A DNA stretch of 21,496 nucleotides from Clostridiales bacterium (GTDB lineage Bacteria > Bacillota_A > Clostridia > Oscillospirales > Oscillospiraceae), in assembly GCA_014799485.1 (NCBI GenBank), contig JAAVHY010000029.1, positions 1-21,496 on the forward strand, given 5' to 3'. The position numbers and the translations under genes were made by a program. Positions 1 through 6,815 of the stretch are shown piece after piece (within the stretch, counting starts at the first letter, position 1; the number at the start of each line of letters is the position of its first letter). The notes beneath the pieces were generated by a model. The model was not told where the DNA came from and searched no databases. It worked only from the letters and a program-made list of their open reading frames with translations.

Positions 1-92
1 CCACCCAGGAGACCGAACTGAAGAGCACCTACAACCAGTATGCCGCCCAGCACAAGCGCAACTACGATACCCTGCTGGGCTTTCTGAAGTAA
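1..92 (+). CDS. C-terminus of small helical protein, probably spore coat (partial)
   Basis: Only the last 29 codons are in the window, in frame from base 3 to the TAA at 90-92; the gene starts before base 1. The visible residues read as one amphipathic helix rich in Gln, Tyr and Lys and end in YDTLLGFLK. This resembles the end of the short coat-F-related proteins that often sit just before a CotF-like gene in clostridia. The next gene starts 12 bases after the stop and uses an AAGGAGGGA ribosome binding site that touches this stop codon, so the two are surely co-transcribed. The family call is an inference from the short tail and the neighbour; any small helical protein could look like this. 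Confidence 0.5.
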   Translation, partial: TQETELKSTYNQYAAQHKRNYDTLLGFLK

Positions 93-104
93 GGAGGGAT
101 ATGT

Positions 105-368
105 ATGAAGGAAAACGAGATCATCACCGACCTGCTGCTCACCGAGAAGAAGATGAGCACCAACTACAACCTGTTTGCCTCTGAGTGTACCAACGTACAG
201 CTGCGGGATACCTTTGTCAACCTGCTTACCCAGGGCCACAAGACCCAGACCCAGCTGTTTGAGACCGCCAAGCAGAAGGGCTGGTACAAGGTGGAGCAGG
301 CCCAGCCCCAGCAGATCGCCCAGGCGGAGCAGAAGTTCACCAACCAGGCCCCTACGATTACAGGCTAA
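105..368 (+). CDS. CotF-like spore coat protein
   Basis: An 87-residue protein matching the coat-F pattern: an N-terminal segment with LLLTEKKMSTNYN, then FASECTN, an LRDTFVNLL helix and the typical KGWYKVEQA motif near residues 58-66, followed by a Gln-rich helix. CotF-family proteins are small, helical and ferritin-like in outline, and are built into the spore coat. The ATG at 105 follows AAGGAGGGA (91-99) at good spacing. It is the second gene of a pair with the partial gene before it and is closed by a strong terminator at 391-420. As a coat gene it would be expected to be under mother-cell sporulation sigma factors; its promoter lies outside the window. Its presence argues for an endospore-forming organism. 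Confidence 0.85.
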   Translation: MKENEIITDLLLTEKKMSTNYNLFASECTNVQLRDTFVNLLTQGHKTQTQLFETAKQKGWYKVEQAQPQQIAQAEQKFTNQAPTITG

Positions 369-390
369 ATCCTTAAAAATTGCTAAAGTC

Positions 391-420
391 TGCCCCCGGC
401 GTATGGAAACGCCGGGGGCA
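391..420 (+). terminator. Rho-independent terminator of the coat genes
   Basis: A perfect 12-base-pair stem (391-402 with 409-420, TGCCCCCGGCGT / ACGCCGGGGGCA) with a 6-base loop, followed by a T-rich run TTTATGTTAT. It ends the coat operon 22 bases after the CotF-like stop codon. Confidence 0.9.
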
Positions 421-424
421 TTTA

Positions 425-433
425 TGTTATACT
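425..433 (+). promoter_or_regulatory. Extended -10 promoter of the response regulator gene
   Basis: TGTTATACT is a perfect TG-N extended -10 element with TATACT at 428-433. It lies in the T-rich tail of the preceding terminator. The region 17 bases upstream (405-410, inside the hairpin) is a poor -35, which extended -10 promoters can tolerate. A start near base 440 would give a leader of about 25 bases before the ATG at 465. Confidence 0.5.
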
Positions 434-464
434 TCCATTGACCAATCAAATGGGAGGGACCGTT

Positions 465-1154
465 ATGGAGACCGCCAATATTCTCGTCGTGGAGGACGAC
501 GCCGACATCAACCGTCTGCTGTGTACCATCCTGGAGGGGGCGGGGTATACCTGCCGCGCCGCCTTTTCCGGCAGCGAAGCCCTCCTGTGGGCGGAGAAAT
601 ACGACTATGACCTGGTGCTGCTGGACCTGATGCTCCCCGGCGCCACCGGGGAGGAGTTCATCGCCCGCATCCGCCGGGGCAAGACCATGCCCATCATCGT
701 GGTGTCCGCCAAGCTGGGGGTATCAGACCGGGTGAACGTGCTCAAGCTGGGTGCGGACGACTTTATTCCCAAGCCCTTTGACAATGCCGAGGTGCTGGCA
801 AGGGTGGAGGCGCAGCTGCGCCGCAGCCGGGAATTTTCCGAGCCGAAAGCGGACGTCTTGTCCGCCGGCGCCCTCACCCTGGACCGGGACAGCCACACCG
901 CGTCGGTGGGCGGGGCGGAGCTGCCCCTCACGGGCCGGGAGTTCGACATACTCGCCCTGCTCATGGCCAACCCCCGCCGGGCGTTTTCCCGGGCGCAGAT
1001 TTATGAGGCCGTGTGGGGGGAGGACTTCCTGGGGGACGAGAACACGGTGAACGTCCATGTGAGCAACCTGCGCGCCAAGCTGGCCAAGGCTGACCCTGAG
1101 CGCGCTTATATCAAGACCGTGTGGGGGATTGGCTTCAAGCTGGCGGAAGCGTGA
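465..1154 (+). CDS. OmpR/PhoB-family response regulator
   Basis: A DNA-binding response regulator of 229 residues, the usual family length. The receiver domain (about 4-120) shows the acidic pocket E10-D11-D12, phospho-acceptor D54 in LLDLMLPG, S81 and the conserved K103 in FIPKPF. A winged-helix domain follows (about 135-229) with the typical TGREFDIL, VWGEDF, VNVHVSNLR and TVWGIGFKL blocks. The ATG at 465 is preferred over the in-frame TTG at 438 because GGGAGGGA (452-459) sits five bases before it and the probable promoter lies just before 438. The ABC transporter and histidine kinase genes downstream make it the regulator of a peptide-sensing module, and the direct repeats at 1193-1225 are its likely target. 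The kinase partner is at 3283-4182, not adjacent. Confidence 0.93.
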   Translation: METANILVVEDDADINRLLCTILEGAGYTCRAAFSGSEALLWAEKYDYDLVLLDLMLPGATGEEFIARIRRGKTMPIIVVSAKLGVSDRVNVLKLGADDFIPKPFDNAEVLARVEAQLRRSREFSEPKADVLSAGALTLDRDSHTASVGGAELPLTGREFDILALLMANPRRAFSRAQIYEAVWGEDFLGDENTVNVHVSNLRAKLAKADPERAYIKTVWGIGFKLAEA

Positions 1155-1192
1155 GCTTAAGCGCGGCCAATCCGAGTACGGTAATGCCGATA

Positions 1193-1225
1193 TTTAGGAT
1201 TTCTTTAGATTTCCTTTGAGGAGTT
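1193..1225 (+). promoter_or_regulatory. Direct-repeat operator ahead of the ABC transporter genes
   Basis: Two tandem 11-base units, TTTAGGATTTC (1193-1203) and TTTAGATTTCC (1204-1214), are followed by a weaker third, TTTGAGGAGTT (1215-1225). Helically phased direct repeats are the usual binding site of OmpR-family regulators. The repeats cover the -35 position of a promoter whose -10 is TATGAT at 1241-1246; the best -35 match, TTGAGG (1216-1221), is spaced a poor 19 bases. That arrangement fits an activator-dependent promoter. Binding by the regulator at 465-1154 is inferred. Confidence 0.45.
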
Positions 1226-1240
1226 TTGGCCTTTCTCAGC

Positions 1241-1246
1241 TATGAT
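1241..1246 (+). promoter_or_regulatory. -10 element for the ABC transporter operon
   Basis: TATGAT lies 32 bases before the ATPase start codon, with no good -35 at 17 bases. It lies directly downstream of the direct repeats, so activation by the response regulator is likely. Confidence 0.4.
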
Positions 1247-1278
1247 AAAGCCACATCAAACAGAAAGGCGGAAACGCT

Positions 1279-2205
1279 ATGATGGAAAACACAGCGGTAA
1301 TGGCCACGTATGGCTTACAAAAGGCCTATGGCTCCTGCATGGCCCTGGACGGCACCAACATGATGGTGCGCCGGGGGGACATCTATGGGCTGGTAGGCCG
1401 CAACGGGGCGGGCAAGACCACCCTCATGCGGATGGTCACCGGCCAGTCCGAGCCCACCGGGGGCGAGATGGAGCTGTTCGGCGCGTCCGGCAAAAATATG
1501 CGGCCCCAGCGTGCCCGTACCGGAGCCATGATCGAGATCCCCTCCTTTTCCCCCTTCCTTACCGCCCGGGAGAACCTGGAATACTACCGCCTCCAGCGGG
1601 GCATTCCCGGGAAGCACGTAGTTGACGAGGTGCTGGAACAGGTGGATCTGGCGGACGCGGGGAAGAAGAAATTCAAGGCCTTCTCCCTGGGCATGAAGCA
1701 GCGGCTGGGGCTGGCCCTGGCGCTGATGAACCACCCGGACTTTCTGATCCTAGACGAGCCCATCAACGGCCTGGACCCGGAGGGGGTGGCTGAGTTCCGG
1801 CAGATCCTGCGCCGGCTCAACCAGGAGCGGCAGACCACCATCCTGATCTCCAGCCACATCCTGTCCGAGCTGTCCAACGTCGCCACCCGGTACGGATTTA
1901 TGGAGCAGGGAAAGCTCATCGAGGAGATCTCCGCCGAAGCCCTCCATGACAAGTGCCGCACCTGCCTGCGGCTGGAGGTGGACGACGCCGCCAAGGCCGC
2001 CGCTGTCCTCCAGACCCAGTTGGGCACGGATAAGTTCGAGGTGCTTCCCGGCAACGTGGTTCAGCTTTATGACTGCCTGGACGATCCCAAGCGGGCGTCC
2101 TACGCCCTGGCCCAGAACGGGGTGGCCCTGCTGGCCATGGAGCAGAAGGGCGCGGATCTGGAGGCCTATTTCCTGAACCTGATTGGGGGTGGGCGCAATG
2201 TTTAA
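1279..2205 (+). CDS. BcrA-type ABC transporter ATP-binding protein
   Basis: The ATPase subunit (308 residues) of a two-component ABC transporter of the bacitracin/lantibiotic-resistance type, acting at the inner face of the membrane. Walker A is GRNGAGKT (40-47), the signature is SLGMKQR (136-142) and Walker B is FLILDEP (155-161), with the switch His in ILISSHIL. The residue at the Q-loop position is Glu (E86 in MIEIPSF): this E-loop is a known mark of lantibiotic-immunity transporters and supports the family call. A C-terminal domain of about 90 residues follows, as in BcrA proteins. The start at 1279 has AAAGGCGGA upstream; ATG 1282 is equally possible. The permease gene overlaps its last 8 bases. 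Likely substrates are antimicrobial peptides or envelope-active compounds, but the exact ligand cannot be read. Confidence 0.92.
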   Translation: MMENTAVMATYGLQKAYGSCMALDGTNMMVRRGDIYGLVGRNGAGKTTLMRMVTGQSEPTGGEMELFGASGKNMRPQRARTGAMIEIPSFSPFLTARENLEYYRLQRGIPGKHVVDEVLEQVDLADAGKKKFKAFSLGMKQRLGLALALMNHPDFLILDEPINGLDPEGVAEFRQILRRLNQERQTTILISSHILSELSNVATRYGFMEQGKLIEEISAEALHDKCRTCLRLEVDDAAKAAAVLQTQLGTDKFEVLPGNVVQLYDCLDDPKRASYALAQNGVALLAMEQKGADLEAYFLNLIGGGRNV

Positions 2206-2980
2206 CTACATCCGTGCCGAGTTCTACAAGCTGGTGCGGCGGAAGTACACCTACATCGCCCTGGGGATCTTTCTGCTGCTGGAGGGCCTGTTGGTGGCGG
2301 GCTTCACCTTCCACAACGCCCACAACAAGCCCACGCCTTTCGGAGGAGCGGTTCCAATCATTGTGGAGATGGGGGCCATCGGCTTTTGTGTCTGCCTGCT
2401 CACGGCGGATATTGTGTTCGCGGGGCAGTATAAAAACTCCACCCTGAAAAATGAGGTGTCCTTCGGCTTGAGCCGCACCCGCGTTTACTTGGGTAAGCTC
2501 ATTGCCCAGACCCTGTTGTCCATTTTGTATCTGGTGGCGATGATGGCGTTTTACCTGGGCGCGTGTGCCATCTTCCTGCCTCTTGAGTCGGAGGCTGTGG
2601 CGTTTTACTCCGTTTCGGAGGCCCTTGCTATCGTGGGTTATTTCCTGGCTGTGGGCCTCCCGCTGTGGATCGGCGCGCAGGCGGCGGCTTGCATGTGTCA
2701 GTTCCTGATCAACGGCGATATGGCCTCCTCCTTCCTCTATGTGGGCATCGTCTTTATGCTGAACGGCATTTTGCAGATAATCGGCGCGCTCTCTGGGGGC
2801 ACGGTGTGGGATATTCTGTCCAAAATCTGCACGTACCTCCCCAACCCCATGCTGGGCGCCGCCAGGAGCGTGGTGGGTGACCTGGCATACTTGGGCAGGG
2901 CGTGGATGGTGGGGGCGTTCTGGCTGGTTGCCTGCACCGCCATCGGCCTGTACGGATTCAATAAGAAGGAAATCAAATGA
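2198..2980 (+). CDS. ABC-2 type permease, partner of the BcrA-like ATPase
   Basis: A 260-residue membrane protein with about six hydrophobic helices (around 20-38, 56-75, 100-125, 140-165, 178-200 and 235-253). It has the N-terminal IRAEFYKL and C-terminal LYGFNKKEIK ends that mark ABC-2 family permeases of lantibiotic and bacitracin exporters. The segment GQYKNSTLKNEVSFGLSR, between helices 2 and 3, is the characteristic cytoplasmic coupling loop. The ATG at 2198 is chosen over the TTG at 2183 because a G-rich ribosome binding site lies between them; this start overlaps the ATPase gene by 8 bases, so translation is coupled. With the ATPase it should form the exporter. The gene is followed by a hairpin at 2994-3015. 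Confidence 0.85.
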   Translation: MFNYIRAEFYKLVRRKYTYIALGIFLLLEGLLVAGFTFHNAHNKPTPFGGAVPIIVEMGAIGFCVCLLTADIVFAGQYKNSTLKNEVSFGLSRTRVYLGKLIAQTLLSILYLVAMMAFYLGACAIFLPLESEAVAFYSVSEALAIVGYFLAVGLPLWIGAQAAACMCQFLINGDMASSFLYVGIVFMLNGILQIIGALSGGTVWDILSKICTYLPNPMLGAARSVVGDLAYLGRAWMVGAFWLVACTAIGLYGFNKKEIK

Positions 2981-2993
2981 TTTGACTGCTTTT

Positions 2994-3015
2994 AGCCGGG
3001 CCGTATGGCCCGGCT
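2994..3015 (+). other. Intra-operon hairpin after the permease gene
   Basis: A perfect 9-base-pair stem (AGCCGGGCC / GGCCCGGCT, 2994-3002 with 3007-3015) with a GTAT loop, 13 bases after the permease stop. No T-run follows, so it is unlikely to be a full terminator. It more likely stabilises the 3' end of the transporter mRNA or partly lowers expression of the downstream kinase genes. Confidence 0.6.
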
Positions 3016-3038
3016 GATGGCCGTGAGTGAGGTGTCCT

Positions 3039-3104
3039 ATGAAAACCGCGTTCGTCGTTTTCCTTGTGCTCTTGTATATGCTGACATTCGGATGGAACAG
3101 TTGA
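3039..3104 (+). CDS. 21-residue membrane micro-ORF
   Basis: An ATG at 3039 with GAGGTG (3028-3033) upstream opens a 21-codon reading frame ending in TGA at 3102-3104. The peptide starts MKTAFVVFLVLLYMLTFGW and is one hydrophobic helix. Its ribosome binding site and first codons (GAGGTG, then ATGAAAACCGC) closely match those of the histidine kinase at 3283, whose N-terminal helix starts MKTAIIIFLLLV. It may be a real small membrane peptide, a translational leader for the overlapping ORF at 3092, or a broken remnant of a duplicated kinase start. It is too short for family assignment. Confidence 0.4.
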   Translation: MKTAFVVFLVLLYMLTFGWNS

Positions 3105-3265
3105 TACGGTTGATATCGAGGGGCTCGCTGGGCATTTTGGGTCCAATCCTGCTGGTGCTGCTGTGCCTCTGGCTGGGCCGGGGGGACCGTTCCCCTTGGT
3201 ATGTCAAAGCCATCCTCGTGGTTCTGCTGATCCTGCTGATGCTGATCACGCTTAGCGATCTCTGA
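3092..3265 (+). CDS. Small two-helix membrane protein of the sensor operon
   Basis: A 57-residue protein with two hydrophobic segments (about 12-30 and 37-55) separated by a charged GRGDRSPWY turn, so probably a hairpin in the membrane. I do not recognise a family. The ATG at 3092 has no good ribosome binding site but lies inside the end of the 21-codon ORF, overlapping it by 13 bases, which suggests translation by re-initiation. An alternative in-frame ATG at 3005 sits in the loop of the 2994-3015 hairpin with no ribosome binding site and is unlikely. The kinase start follows the stop by 17 bases. The position between permease and kinase suggests a link between transporter and sensor, but this is speculation. 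A sequence frameshift joining it to the 3039 ORF is also possible. Confidence 0.55.
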   Translation: MEQLIRLISRGSLGILGPILLVLLCLWLGRGDRSPWYVKAILVVLLILLMLITLSDL

Positions 3266-3282
3266 CGGAAGAGGTGCGCCTT

Positions 3283-4182
3283 ATGAAAACCGCCATCATC
3301 ATATTTTTGCTGCTGGTGATCGCCGCCCAGGGGCTGCGGCAGCGCACCCTGGAGCGCGGCCTGTTTCAAGCGGCCCGGCAGATGCGGGCCCAGATGGCCA
3401 ATGAGACCGCCGTGCGGCTGGCCCTCCCATGTCCCAGCGCGGGGGCGGAGGAGCTGCTGGTCTGCCTCAACGAACTGCTGGAGCTGCGCCAGGCCGAAAA
3501 GGCGGAGTACCGCCGGAAGGAGCAGGAGCTGCGCCGGCAGATCGCCAACGTGTCCCACGACCTGCGCACGCCGCTGACCTCTATCCTGGGCTATTTGCAG
3601 CTGCTGGAAGGGGAAGGGCTGTCCCCGGAGAAGCGGCAGGAATATTTCCAGGTCATCGAGGGGAGGGCCCGGACGCTGCAAACCTTTATCGCCTCCTTCT
3701 ATGACCTGTCCCGCATCGAGGGAGGCGAGCTCCCCCTGGAACGGGAAAAGGTGGACCTGGCCCGGACGCTGTCCGACCAGCTGGCGGCGGCCTATGAGCA
3801 GATCGAGGGATCGGGGCTTGCCATGGAGGTGGACATTGCCGACCATCTGCCCCCGGTGTGGGCGGACAGGGTCGCGGTGACCCGGATCTTCTCCAATCTG
3901 CTCACCAACGCCCTGCGCCATGGCTCGGACACCCTGTCCGTCAAGCTGTACCGGGAGGGCGGGCACATCGTGTCCTCCTTCTCCAACCGGGCGGTGGATC
4001 TCACCGCCGAGGACGCCGCCCATGTGTTCGAGCGGTTCTATACCGCCGATAAAATGCGCACCGGGCAGTCCACGGGGCTGGGGCTGGCCATTGTCAAGGC
4101 GCTGGCGGAGCGCATGGGCCACACCGCCGCCGCCCGGTGGGAAGACGGGTGGTTTACCATTTCGGTGCGATGGGACATTTGA
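3283..4182 (+). CDS. Short-sensor histidine kinase (lantibiotic/bacitracin type)
   Basis: A 299-residue sensor kinase. It has one N-terminal membrane helix (about 3-17), a helical linker, a HisKA domain with H92 in NVSHDLRTPL, and a HATPase domain with N-box N205/N209 (NLLTNALRHG) and G-box GLGLAIV from 265. There is almost no extracellular sensor domain, so it probably senses within the membrane or through the transporter next to it. The ATG at 3283 is preferred to the GTG at 3274 because GAAGAGGTG ends just inside that GTG and gives about eight bases spacing. It should phosphorylate D54 of the regulator encoded at 465-1154. It is the last gene of the module; a hairpin follows at 4215-4240. 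Confidence 0.92.
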   Translation: MKTAIIIFLLLVIAAQGLRQRTLERGLFQAARQMRAQMANETAVRLALPCPSAGAEELLVCLNELLELRQAEKAEYRRKEQELRRQIANVSHDLRTPLTSILGYLQLLEGEGLSPEKRQEYFQVIEGRARTLQTFIASFYDLSRIEGGELPLEREKVDLARTLSDQLAAAYEQIEGSGLAMEVDIADHLPPVWADRVAVTRIFSNLLTNALRHGSDTLSVKLYREGGHIVSSFSNRAVDLTAEDAAHVFERFYTADKMRTGQSTGLGLAIVKALAERMGHTAAARWEDGWFTISVRWDI

Positions 4183-4214
4183 GGAAAACATTGTCAATTT
4201 TTATAAAACGTTAA

Positions 4215-4240
4215 TGGAGCCGGTGTTTACGCCGGCTCCA
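4215..4240 (+). terminator. Terminator after the histidine kinase
   Basis: A 9-base-pair stem TGGAGCCGG / CCGGCTCCA (4215-4223 with 4232-4240), extended by a T-G and a G-C pair to a 4-base TTTA loop. The following tract CTTTGTG is only mildly T-rich, so termination may be partial. It separates the sensor operon from the P-type ATPase gene. Confidence 0.7.
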
Positions 4241-4254
4241 CTTTGTGATAAGAT
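4226..4254 (+). promoter_or_regulatory. Possible promoter of the P-type ATPase gene
   Basis: TTTACG (4226-4231, partly the hairpin loop) and TAAGAT (4249-4254) are 17 bases apart. Both are moderate matches to sigma-A boxes. This would start transcription near 4261, 30 bases before the ATG. Confidence 0.3.
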
Positions 4255-4290
4255 AAAGGGGAATCTATAACAGAGAAGGAGCCGATTACT

Positions 4291-6801
4291 ATGGCTCAGC
4301 AGTCAGCGCAGTTTCAGCAGGCCCCGCCCCCAAAGCGAAAGCGGGACGATAACGCTTCCAGGCGGAGAGAGGAGCGGTCCGCCCGCTCTAGCCGGGAGCC
4401 CGAGCGCATTTTCCCGGATCCCACGCAGGGTCTTACCACTGCCCAGGCGGCAAGGCTTTTGGAACAGGGGATGGGCAACGAGGCGGTGGCCTCCAACGCC
4501 AAGACCACCGGGGAGATCATCCGGGAGAATACCTTGACCTTTTTCAACCTGGTGTTCGTGGTCCTGGCGGTGATGCTGGTGGTGTCCGGCCATTTCCGGG
4601 ACATGATGTTTTTGGGCATCGCCGTGATCAATTCCGTCATCGGCATCATCCAGCAGCTGCGCTCCCGGGCCACGCTGGAAAAGCTTACCCTGCTCAGTGA
4701 GAGCCGGGTGAAGGTGGTGCGGGACGGCCAGCTGGGCACCGTTCCCATCCACAAGCTGGTGCGGGAGGACATCGTGGAGCTGGGGGCAGGGGACCAGATC
4801 CCCGCCGACGGCCCGGTGATGTCCGGCCAGGTGACGGTGAACGAAGCCCTCATCACCGGCGAGGCCGACCCCATCACCAAAAACCCGGGGGACGAGCTGC
4901 TCAGCGGGAGCTTTGTGGTGTCCGGCAAATGCCGCGCCAGGCTGGACCGGGTGGGCAAGGCCAGCTATGCCGCCCGCCTTGCCCTGGAGGCGAAAGCCGA
5001 CCAGGGGGTAGGCCGCTCCGAGATGATGAAGTCGCTGGACAAGCTGATCCGGTTCATCGGTTTCGCCCTGATCCCCATCGGCGCGGCGTTGTTCTACAAC
5101 GAATTAGTCGTACAGGGAAATCCCTTTACAGAAGGGACGCCATACGTGGTGGCGACGCTGGTTGGGATGATCCCGGAGGGGCTGTACCTGCTCACCAGCG
5201 TGGCGCTGGCGGTGTCCGTGATGCGCTTGGCCCAGGGGCGAACGCTGGTTCACGAGATGTCGGCGGTGGAGACGCTGGCCCGGGTAGACGTCTTGTGTGT
5301 AGACAAGACGGGCACCATCACCCAGCCGGAGATGGCGGTGCGGGAGGTGGTCCCCTTGGATGAGGACCGATACCCCGCCGCCAAGGTGGAGGAGATATTC
5401 AACGCCTACTATCAGGCCATTGACGCGGACAACGATACCGCCCGGGCCATGGCGGAGCGGTTCAGCAAGTCCTCCATCTGGCAGGTGGAGCGCACAGTGC
5501 CCTTCACCTCCGCCCATAAGTGGTCCGCGGTGGTGTTCAAATCCTACGGGGCCTATGTAGTGGGCGCGCCGGAGTTCATCATGGGCAGGCGGTACGCCGA
5601 CCTGGAGCACATGGTGGCGCCCTATCAGCAGGAGGGCTGCCGGGTGCTGCTGCTGGCAAAGTGCGCCAAAGCCCCCACGATGGAGGGCGGCCTGACCGGC
5701 CCCGTAGAGCCGGTGGCGCTGGCTGTCATCAACAACCCCATCCGGGAGGAGGCCCCAAAGACTTTCCAATACTTTGCCCAGCAGGGGGTGGCGGTAAAGG
5801 TCATCTCAGGCGATAACCCGTCCACGGTGTCCGCTGTGGCGCTCCAGGCGGGGATCAAGGGCGCGGACCGCTTTGTGGATGCCGCCACGTTGAAAGAGAC
5901 GGCGGACTTCGACCGGGCGGTGCGGGAGTACACCGTGTTTGGCCGGGTGACCCCGGATCAGAAGCGCAAGCTGGTGAAGGCGCTGCAAAAGGCGGGGCAC
6001 ACCGTGGCTATGACCGGGGACGGTGTAAACGACGTGCTTGCCCTCAAGGACGCGGACTGTGGCATCGCCATGGCCTCCGGCGCGGAGGCGGCGGCCCAGG
6101 TGGCCCAGGTGGTGCTTCTCGATTCCAATTTTGCCGCGATGCCCCAAGTGGTGGAGGAAGGGCGGCGGGTAATCAATAACATCCAGCGGGCGGCGGCGCT
6201 CTATCTGGTCAAGAACATCATGTCCCTGTTTTTGGCGATCTTTAATCTGTTCGCCGGGTTCCCGCAGCCCTTCGTGCCCATCCAGCTCACGCTGATCAGC
6301 GCGCTGACCATCGGCATACCATCCTTTGTCCTCGCGTTGGAGCCCAACCACGAGCTGGTGCGGGGCCGGTTCATGGTCAACGTCCTCCGCCGGGCCCTGC
6401 CGGGGGGGTTGACCAATGTGTTGCTCATTGTGGGCATCGAACTGTTCACCCTGGCCTTCTCCTTTGAGCGGGTCACCCTGTCCACCCTGGCCACGGTCAT
6501 TATGGGCGAGGTAGGTCTGCTGGTGCTGTACTACATCTCCAAGCCGCTGGATTGGAAGCGGTGGGTCCTGCTGGGCGCCATGTCTGTGGCCTTTGCCGTT
6601 TCGGTGCTGGGCTTCGGGGAGTTTTTCCAGCTCACGCCGCTGGATTTCCAGTCGGCGCTGGTCATCGTTGTATTCCTGATGCTCACCCCGTCGGTGATCT
6701 TCGTGTTTGAGCGGGCCTTCAAGCTGGGCAGCGCGGCGCTGGACCTGCTGCGGGGGAGGCGCGCTCCGGCGGCGAAGCGGGCCGCGCCCCGGGGACGGTA
6801 G
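4291..6801 (+). CDS. CtpE-like P-type cation-translocating ATPase
   Basis: An 836-residue cation pump in the inner membrane. In order: a basic, Ser/Arg-rich N-terminal tail (1-45), a cation-ATPase N-domain (GLTTAQAARLL), two helices (82-120), an actuator domain with TGEA (189-192), helices with the ion-site motif PEGL (295-298), the phosphorylation motif DKTGT with D338, a nucleotide-binding domain with KWSAVVF, the hinge TGDGVND (575-581), then six helices (about 615-815) and a basic tail. It lacks the CPC motif and metal-binding domains of heavy-metal pumps. PEGL followed by a helix starting YLLTSVALAV is closest to mycobacterial CtpE, linked to calcium transport, so Ca2+ or a related cation is likely. 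AAGGAG (4276-4281) sets the start. It stands alone between two terminators. Confidence 0.9.
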   Translation: MAQQSAQFQQAPPPKRKRDDNASRRREERSARSSREPERIFPDPTQGLTTAQAARLLEQGMGNEAVASNAKTTGEIIRENTLTFFNLVFVVLAVMLVVSGHFRDMMFLGIAVINSVIGIIQQLRSRATLEKLTLLSESRVKVVRDGQLGTVPIHKLVREDIVELGAGDQIPADGPVMSGQVTVNEALITGEADPITKNPGDELLSGSFVVSGKCRARLDRVGKASYAARLALEAKADQGVGRSEMMKSLDKLIRFIGFALIPIGAALFYNELVVQGNPFTEGTPYVVATLVGMIPEGLYLLTSVALAVSVMRLAQGRTLVHEMSAVETLARVDVLCVDKTGTITQPEMAVREVVPLDEDRYPAAKVEEIFNAYYQAIDADNDTARAMAERFSKSSIWQVERTVPFTSAHKWSAVVFKSYGAYVVGAPEFIMGRRYADLEHMVAPYQQEGCRVLLLAKCAKAPTMEGGLTGPVEPVALAVINNPIREEAPKTFQYFAQQGVAVKVISGDNPSTVSAVALQAGIKGADRFVDAATLKETADFDRAVREYTVFGRVTPDQKRKLVKALQKAGHTVAMTGDGVNDVLALKDADCGIAMASGAEAAAQVAQVVLLDSNFAAMPQVVEEGRRVINNIQRAAALYLVKNIMSLFLAIFNLFAGFPQPFVPIQLTLISALTIGIPSFVLALEPNHELVRGRFMVNVLRRALPGGLTNVLLIVGIELFTLAFSFERVTLSTLATVIMGEVGLLVLYYISKPLDWKRWVLLGAMSVAFAVSVLGFGEFFQLTPLDFQSALVIVVFLMLTPSVIFVFERAFKLGSAALDLLRGRRAPAAKRAAPRGR

Positions 6802-6815
6802 GATCGGGAAGCAAA

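Noticed and set aside
3005..3091. Upstream in-frame ATG for the small two-helix membrane protein
   Set aside because: The ATG lies in the loop of a hairpin without a ribosome binding site, and the added 29 residues are polar and unlike a membrane protein start.
3037..4197. Long minus-strand open frame (386 codons) opposite the histidine kinase
   Set aside because: It is a GC-rich antisense shadow: the plus-strand frame has all kinase motifs, while this one is low-complexity Gly/Gln/His/Pro-rich with no domain.
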